Source: an uncultured Oscillospiraceae bacterium (lineage in GTDB: Bacteria; Bacillota; Clostridia; Oscillospirales; Ruminococcaceae). From it: a stretch of 10,839 bases of DNA. A program made the translations under genes and the position numbers. This document shows positions 6,263-10,839 of this stretch, in pieces (positions within the stretch are counted from its first letter, which is position 1; the number at the start of each line of letters is the position of its first letter). Below the pieces are notes generated by a model. It ran no database searches. It saw only the letters and a program-made list of their open reading frames with translations, and was not told the origin of the DNA. The stretch spans positions 1 through 10,839 of the forward strand of contig CAKSHT010000074.1 in NCBI GenBank assembly GCA_934457235.1, in the 5' to 3' direction.

Positions 6263-8722
6263 TCATTCAAATCTTATTATGGATCTTGCTATGAGATAGC
6301 CGAGAGGCGGTATTATGCCGGTGACTATCGAAATAAACGTTGCGAGTATGTCAATTCCGGTCAGCCCGAAAACGCTGTTCACTCCCGGTACGAACACAAG
6401 CAGCAGCGAAACCACCGCCGGTGCAAGAATACCGATAACCGCAGGCTTTTTTCCCTCCACAAGACCTATGAACGGATTCCCCGCCGGCATATTGATGAAC
6501 GTGAAGAACGATGTACAGAAACCAAATGCAAGCAGCGAGCAGCTGCGCGCGAAGTCCACATTGGAGCCGTTGTCGTTATACATGAACATATACGACGCTA
6601 TAGAAGCCACGCCGCACAGCACGCCGACAATCGCTGCAATTACAATGAATCTGCGGTTTATCTTACGCGACGATATGAAATCTGACGGCGGCATCATTCC
6701 CTTGCGGTCGGTACGGTTGTTGAGCCCGGCGAATGCGGTCAGAGGGAGAATGAACATCGTAAGAACTGCGATCAGAGCCGGATTAAGCATAAGCTGTGCG
6801 TCACCGAAAAGATTCAGCATATTCAGCAGGACAAGCGCGATATATCCGGAGATCATCGCGGCACAGGCACGCTTTATATTCCTGTGCACCTGGCGCGCGG
6901 AGGAAATCATATCCGCGATGGCTGAGAAATTATCGTCATGCATTATTACGTCAGCCGCTTCAAGCGCGCTTCCGGTGGAGGTGCCTGCAATCGTTATTCC
7001 GATGTCAGATTTTTCGATCGCCTCGGCGTCCTCGGCGCGGGTGCCCGCCATTGCCACTATCTCGCCCTTCTTGCGGAGCTGCTCGATTATATACAGTTTC
7101 TGCTCCGGTGTCACACGGGCATATATCTCGGCGTCGAGTTCAAGCTCGCTGCCGTATTTCACGGATTCTGAAATGCTTCTGCCGGTCACGGTCTTGCCGG
7201 AAAGTCCGATCATCTTGCCTGTCGCGGCAGCTGCCTCGGCGTTGTCCTCGGTGAACATCACCACGCGGACGCCTGCGCGCTGGCAGGTGCGTATCGCCGC
7301 CGGTACAGAATCACGCATCGGTGAGCTGAGCGCGGCAAATCCGATGAAAGTATACGCAAATCCGGCGGTCTGGTCGCAGTCACGCTCGTCTGCATCAGCA
7401 CATGCAACGGCTATGACCTGCCAGCCGTGAGAATAAAATTCTTTTTTCATCTTCTGAGCGACATAAAGTTCTTCGCCGTGGAATTTGCACAGCGGGAGTA
7501 TCTGTTCGGGAGTTCCCTTGATACAGTACAGCCTGGATCCTGCGACCTCCCAGAGGGCACCGCTCAAGTAATCGTTGCTGTCCGGTATCCGTTCAATGAA
7601 CTTGTACTGGCTGTAGACATCGGTTATCTTCTCGTCAAAGAACGCCGCACGGACCATCAGCGCACGCTCGGCTTCATCGGTGGTGTCCGGCTCGCATGCA
7701 AGCGCAGCGACCTTGAACATCAGCTCCTCGCTCGGCGTATAGATAGACTGCACGGAGATACTGCTCTTTGATATCGCTCCCTCTTTTTCAACACACAGCA
7801 CGGACATAGAGTTCAGCTTCTCTATGTCGGAGAGCGACTTTACTAGCGCGCTCTTTTCCGCCATTTCCGCGGAGCAGCGGGTATAGTACACCCGAATGAC
7901 CGTATCCAGACCCACCGGCAGGAAACACAGACCCAGCGTGATACCGCGCATTGCGGATTCAAGCACTTCGTTGCCATAGAGCATCCACGCGATCATTGAA
8001 ATCAGCGCCACGACCGCAGCCACAGCGGAGCACAGAGGAAGCAGCTTCTGAATTATCTGTTCCATCGCGGTATAATAGCAGTGCTTGGGCGGCTGCTCGC
8101 CGATTTTATGATAGTACTTTGTGTCAACGCCGGTGGCGCTGACTCTGCACACTGCGACTCCGGTGAGTATCTTCGTGCCGCTGTAAACGAACGTCGGCTT
8201 CAGCTCAGATTTTGAAATCCCGCCGGGATACTTCGCCGCCGGCTTATTGGAGCCGGTAAATATGCTTTCATCCGCAGTGAGATCGCGGCACTCCATTATA
8301 AGTGCGTCCGCGGGAACGCATTCGCCCGCCTGGACAACGATCAAGTCCTCCGGGACTATGTATTCCTTTTCGATCAGCTCCAGCTTTCCGCTGCGTATCA
8401 CACGGAACTTCACGGCGGTAGACTGCCTGATGTCGCTGAGCTTCTGGTCAGAAGATCTGCCAAGCCATATACTTAGCATACAGTAAGCTGCGTCCAGCAA
8501 TATAATTACGATTCCTGTGAATATATTCGTGAAAAAGCTCAGCACGCCCGCAACGAACATGAGTATAACCGCCGGGGACAGGAATAAACGCGCTGGCTCA
8601 AACTGCTCTTTCTGCTTCTCTTTTTTTGTATATATGTTAAGGCCGTATAACTCTGTGTTTCTCTGGATATCCTTGTCGTTCAGCCCGAAATAATCTTCCT
8701 TGAAATTAAAAAACTGCGCCAT
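6263..8722 (-). CDS. P2-type ATPase homologue with degenerate catalytic motifs (probable pseudoenzyme)
   Basis: The 819-residue protein has the full P2-type ATPase layout: short N-terminus, M1-M2 (about 47-88), actuator domain, M3-M4 (226-280), P and N domains, M5-M10 (about 618-812). Conserved anchors are clear: VQAGECVPADALI (130-142), KGTPE (402-406), YARVTPEQKLYIIEQLRKKG (534-553) and EAADVIMHDDNFSAI (588-602). The catalytic signatures are not: DKTGT reads EKEGA with Glu312 in place of the phosphorylated Asp; TGES reads TGSN (156-159); PEGL in M4 reads PVGL (269-272); DPPR reads SPMR (467-470); TGD reads TED (491-493); GDGVND reads GTRAED (560-565). The M6 NxxTD ion motif is also absent. 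The frame is uninterrupted, so this is not simple decay by frameshift. Ion pumping is unlikely; a regulatory or scaffold role is inference. ATG 8722 is chosen for its AAAGGA site; 8761 would add 13 residues. Cotranscription with the DUF368 gene is likely. Confidence 0.9.
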   Translation of the reverse strand: MAQFFNFKEDYFGLNDKDIQRNTELYGLNIYTKKEKQKEQFEPARLFLSPAVILMFVAGVLSFFTNIFTGIVIILLDAAYCMLSIWLGRSSDQKLSDIRQSTAVKFRVIRSGKLELIEKEYIVPEDLIVVQAGECVPADALIMECRDLTADESIFTGSNKPAAKYPGGISKSELKPTFVYSGTKILTGVAVCRVSATGVDTKYYHKIGEQPPKHCYYTAMEQIIQKLLPLCSAVAAVVALISMIAWMLYGNEVLESAMRGITLGLCFLPVGLDTVIRVYYTRCSAEMAEKSALVKSLSDIEKLNSMSVLCVEKEGAISKSSISVQSIYTPSEELMFKVAALACEPDTTDEAERALMVRAAFFDEKITDVYSQYKFIERIPDSNDYLSGALWEVAGSRLYCIKGTPEQILPLCKFHGEELYVAQKMKKEFYSHGWQVIAVACADADERDCDQTAGFAYTFIGFAALSSPMRDSVPAAIRTCQRAGVRVVMFTEDNAEAAAATGKMIGLSGKTVTGRSISESVKYGSELELDAEIYARVTPEQKLYIIEQLRKKGEIVAMAGTRAEDAEAIEKSDIGITIAGTSTGSALEAADVIMHDDNFSAIADMISSARQVHRNIKRACAAMISGYIALVLLNMLNLFGDAQLMLNPALIAVLTMFILPLTAFAGLNNRTDRKGMMPPSDFISSRKINRRFIVIAAIVGVLCGVASIASYMFMYNDNGSNVDFARSCSLLAFGFCTSFFTFINMPAGNPFIGLVEGKKPAVIGILAPAVVSLLLVFVPGVNSVFGLTGIDILATFISIVTGIIPPLGYLIARSIIRFE

Positions 8723-8767
8723 CTGCACACGTCCTTTTTGAAAAACTTTAGTACAGGGCATACCTAT

Positions 8768-8796
8768 ACAATATATATTTTCGCATATTTTAACAA
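8768..8796 (-). promoter_or_regulatory. Weak candidate promoter for the ATPase-like/DUF368 operon
   Basis: The 159-bp gap between this operon and the ABC gene is very AT-rich. On the minus strand TTGTTA (8791-8796) and TATTGT (8768-8773) are 17 bp apart, each matching four of six consensus bases; an overlapping TATATT (8770-8775) matches five of six but with 15-bp spacing. A promoter is expected here because a strong terminator lies immediately upstream, but the exact elements are uncertain. Confidence 0.35.
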
Positions 8797-8835
8797 AAAA
8801 ATCAAGTACTTTTTTATGTTTTTACGAGAAATTTA

Positions 8836-8868
8836 CAAAAAAACAGGGCGGACTGAAATCCACCCTGT
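8836..8868 (-). terminator. Intrinsic terminator of the ABC exporter operon
   Basis: On the minus strand a 10-bp stem (8859-8868 paired with 8843-8852, with one G-U wobble) encloses the six-base loop at 8853-8858 and is followed by seven T residues (8837-8843). It starts 14 nt after the stop codon of the ABC gene, as expected for a Rho-independent terminator. Confidence 0.92.
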
Positions 8869-8881
8869 AGGTTCATTGCGT

Positions 8882-10681
8882 TTATACGCTCTGAGCTGTG
8901 TATAGCTTATAGTAATCTCCTTTTTTCGCCATCAGCTCATCGTGGGTCCCCGCTTCCGTTATACCCTTATTGGATACATACATTATCCGGTCGCAGCTGC
9001 GTATCGTCGAAAGCCTGTGCGCAATAATGAACGATGTCCTGCCCTGGAGCAGATGATTCAGTCCGTTCTGTAGATAACGCTCGGTCTTAGCGTCGATGGA
9101 CGAAGTTGCCTCGTCAAGCACAAGTATCTTCGGATCAGAAACTATCGTCCTTGCGAACGCTATAAGCTGCTTCTGTCCCTGGGAAAGTCCCGCGCCGCGC
9201 TCGTTCACCTCGGTCATGTAGCCCTGGGGCAGCGACATTATATAGCTGTCTATCCCGACTATGCGGCAGGCGCTGCGTATCTCATCGTCCGTGGCGTCAA
9301 GCTTTCCGTAGGCTATGTTATCACGGATAGTTCCGCTGAATATGAAGCTGTCCTGCAGCATAATACCCATCTGGGAGCGCAGCGAATGCAATGTCACCTT
9401 GGATATATCAGTTTCATCTATGTCCACTTCCCCGCCGCTAATATTATAGAAACGGGATATCAGATTAACTATAGTGGTCTTTCCCGCTCCGGTAGGACCT
9501 ACAAGCGCTATGCTCTGCCCCGCCTTTACGTCAAACGAAAGGTGCTCCAGGATATTTATGCCAGGCTCATACGCGAACGTAACATCGCGGAAGTGCACGT
9601 CGCCCTTTATTTCCGGCATTTCTGCCGCGTCGGGGATATCGTCTACAGTCACCGGCTCGTCCATCATCTCAAAGATTCGCTCCAGGTTTGCAACGGCGTT
9701 GATGAACGTGTTCATAAGGTTGGAGAGGTTCATCAGCGGCTGCCAGAAGCGCGCGGAATAATCAGTCATCGCGATTATCGTACCGAAAGACACAGCGCCT
9801 GCGCCCATTCCGAGAAGTCCCACGCCGAAAATAAACGCACGGACAACGATTGAAACAACATCAGTGCTCGGCCATACCAGGTTTGAAAACGCTACGGCGC
9901 GCATCCACGCCTTTTTATACTTCTTTGCAAGCTTATCGTTTATCTCCGCGTTTTCCTCCTCACGGGTGAACATCTGGGAGATTTTCACTCCGACTATGCT
10001 TTCATGGAGATACGCATTAAGATTGGAGCTTTTGTTGGATACCTGCTGCCATGCCTTGCGCTGTCCGTTCTTTATAATTATCATGATGAACGCATAGACC
10101 GGAAGTCCTGCCACGGTGACAAGCGCCAGCTGCCAGTTCACAAAGAACATGAATATGGTAATGAACAGCAGATTTATCATCTCAAGGATAAAGTTGATAA
10201 GTCCGTTGGTCATAAGGTCGGATATCGCGTTGATATAGTTGATTATACGCGTCAGTATCTTTCCATGCGGGCGGCTGTCGTAGTACTCAAAGCTCAGCCG
10301 CTGCATATGCTCAAACAGATCCTTGCGGATATCGTACACTATATCCTGTCCTACTTTCGTCATCATGACTGAACGTATCTTCGCGAACACAACGCTGATA
10401 ACAATGCACACCAGGACCGCAGCTCCGCTCAGAATGATGTATTTCACGCGGTCGGCAGGAGCTACGGCGGACGCCTGATCCACAGGTATCATGTAATTGT
10501 CTATCGCGTTCTGTACTATCATCGGCGACAGAAGCCCGATAACCGAGCCGAGCGCGCTTAGGATAAGCGACAGCGCGATACGCTTCTTGTATTTCGCCGC
10601 ATATACCAGCGAACGTTTCAGATGCCGTATGTCAAATGGGGTTTCAAGCACCTCGTCAACATCGAATTTGTTTCTTGCCAT
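8882..10681 (-). CDS. ABC exporter half-transporter, fused membrane and ATPase domains (catalytic half of a heterodimer)
   Basis: This 599-residue protein is a complete ABC exporter half: a six-helix type IV exporter (ABC_membrane) domain at about 30-335, then an ATPase domain at about 360-590. ATPase motifs are Walker A GPTGAGKTT (395-403), Q-loop Gln443, signature LSQGQ (499-503), Walker B ILVLDE with catalytic Glu524, and H-loop His555. The catalytic Glu and His are intact, but the signature deviates from LSGGQ. The ATG at 10681 has a perfect AGGAGGG site (10689-10695) overlapping the stop of the upstream half-transporter, so the two are translationally coupled and surely cotranscribed. 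The adjacent partner has Gln at the H-loop, giving one canonical and one degenerate ATP site, typical of heterodimeric multidrug/lipid/peptide exporters. Substrate cannot be read from sequence. The ATG choice gives the usual long N-terminal arm before the first helix. Confidence 0.95.
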   Translation of the reverse strand: MARNKFDVDEVLETPFDIRHLKRSLVYAAKYKKRIALSLILSALGSVIGLLSPMIVQNAIDNYMIPVDQASAVAPADRVKYIILSGAAVLVCIVISVVFAKIRSVMMTKVGQDIVYDIRKDLFEHMQRLSFEYYDSRPHGKILTRIINYINAISDLMTNGLINFILEMINLLFITIFMFFVNWQLALVTVAGLPVYAFIMIIIKNGQRKAWQQVSNKSSNLNAYLHESIVGVKISQMFTREEENAEINDKLAKKYKKAWMRAVAFSNLVWPSTDVVSIVVRAFIFGVGLLGMGAGAVSFGTIIAMTDYSARFWQPLMNLSNLMNTFINAVANLERIFEMMDEPVTVDDIPDAAEMPEIKGDVHFRDVTFAYEPGINILEHLSFDVKAGQSIALVGPTGAGKTTIVNLISRFYNISGGEVDIDETDISKVTLHSLRSQMGIMLQDSFIFSGTIRDNIAYGKLDATDDEIRSACRIVGIDSYIMSLPQGYMTEVNERGAGLSQGQKQLIAFARTIVSDPKILVLDEATSSIDAKTERYLQNGLNHLLQGRTSFIIAHRLSTIRSCDRIMYVSNKGITEAGTHDELMAKKGDYYKLYTAQSV

Positions 10682-10694
10682 ATCTTATCCCTCC

Positions 10695-10839
10695 TCACTT
10701 CTGGAGATCGTATACGTCACGGTAGTAACCGGCCTGCTTTATAAGCTCGTCGTGCGTGCCCTGTTCAAGTATCTTTCCATCCTTGAGCACGATTATCTTG
10801 TCGGCGAACTTCGCGGTCGAGATCCTCTGTGCAATGATT
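10695..10839 (-). CDS. ABC exporter half-transporter, C-terminal end only (degenerate half of a heterodimer)
   Basis: Only the last 47 codons lie in the window; the gene continues beyond 10839. The visible protein reads IIAQRISTAK at the H-loop and then KIIVLKDGKILEQGTHDELI, which is the standard end of an ABC exporter ATPase domain. The usual H-loop histidine is glutamine here (IIAQR instead of IIAHR), a hallmark of the non-catalytic ATPase domain in heterodimeric exporters such as TM287/TM288-type transporters. It ends in TGA at 10695-10697, 13 bp before the start of the partner gene, whose ribosome site overlaps this stop. The Walker motifs and membrane domain are outside the window, so full integrity cannot be judged. 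Confidence 0.9.
   Translation of the reverse strand, partial: IIAQRISTAKFADKIIVLKDGKILEQGTHDELIKQAGYYRDVYDLQK

Noticed and set aside
6315..7430. A 371-codon plus-strand open frame opposite the ATPase homologue, plus a 223-codon one opposite sigG (4711-5382).
   Set aside because: Both are antisense shadows of clear genes, with low-complexity composition, no recognisable domain and no ribosome site.
6263..8722. The odd motifs in the ATPase homologue as products of a frameshift or sequencing error.
   Set aside because: Each altered motif is flanked on both sides by well-conserved residues in the same frame, and changes occur at six separate places without any stop codon or frame change.
8765..8772. 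TATACAAT on the plus strand, close to a sigma-E -10 (CATACAAT).
   Set aside because: It points into the 3' end of the oppositely oriented ABC operon, no plus-strand gene follows, and no clear -35 partner was seen.

Overview
The window reads as chromosomal DNA from an anaerobic, endospore-forming member of the Clostridia. The mixed base composition and protein style suggest an Oscillospiraceae/Ruminococcus-like lineage, but that placement is inference. The strongest evidence for sporulation is an intact spoIIGA-sigE pair and sigG, the core mother-cell and forespore sigma factors. No insertion sequence, phage gene, CRISPR array, tRNA or rRNA was seen, and coding density is high.

Layout. (1) 1-2855, plus strand: a perfect-consensus vegetative promoter drives a membrane protein of the LPG-synthase-TM/UPF0104 flippase-like family and, 22 bp later, prfC (release factor 3), closed by a strong intrinsic terminator. 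(2) 2901-4513, plus strand: a promoter with a consensus -35 and -10 but an abnormally long 21-bp spacer, then spoIIGA (the pro-sigma-E protease) and sigE (with its cleavable pro-sequence), apparently translationally coupled. (3) 4510-8796, minus strand: a P2-type ATPase homologue, then a DUF368/PopT-family polyprenyl-phosphate translocase, then sigG. sigG faces sigE tail to tail and the stop codons overlap. (4) 8836-10839, minus strand: two halves of a heterodimeric ABC exporter (the upstream half only partly in the window), ended by an intrinsic terminator.

How the parts work together. SpoIIGA cleaves pro-sigma-E to activate the mother-cell programme, while sigma-G runs the late forespore programme. 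In Bacillus and many Clostridia these three genes lie in tandem; here sigG has been inverted. Its start codon is TTG, and the Shine-Dalgarno sequence lies in the 3' arm of an 84-nt inverted repeat. The best sigma-F/sigma-G promoter match overlaps the 5' arm. Transcripts from that promoter would therefore lack the 5' arm, whereas read-through from the upstream gene would carry the whole hairpin.

The most unusual gene is the P-type ATPase homologue at 6263-8722. It is a full-length, uninterrupted frame with a recognisable fold, but nearly every catalytic signature is changed: DKTGT to EKEGA, TGES to TGSN, PEGL to PVGL, DPPR to SPMR, TGD to TED, GDGVND to GTRAED. The ion-binding M6 motif is also missing. 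It looks like a P-type ATPase pseudoenzyme, sitting 10 bp upstream of a lipid-carrier translocase gene in a likely operon. I know of no description of such a pair.
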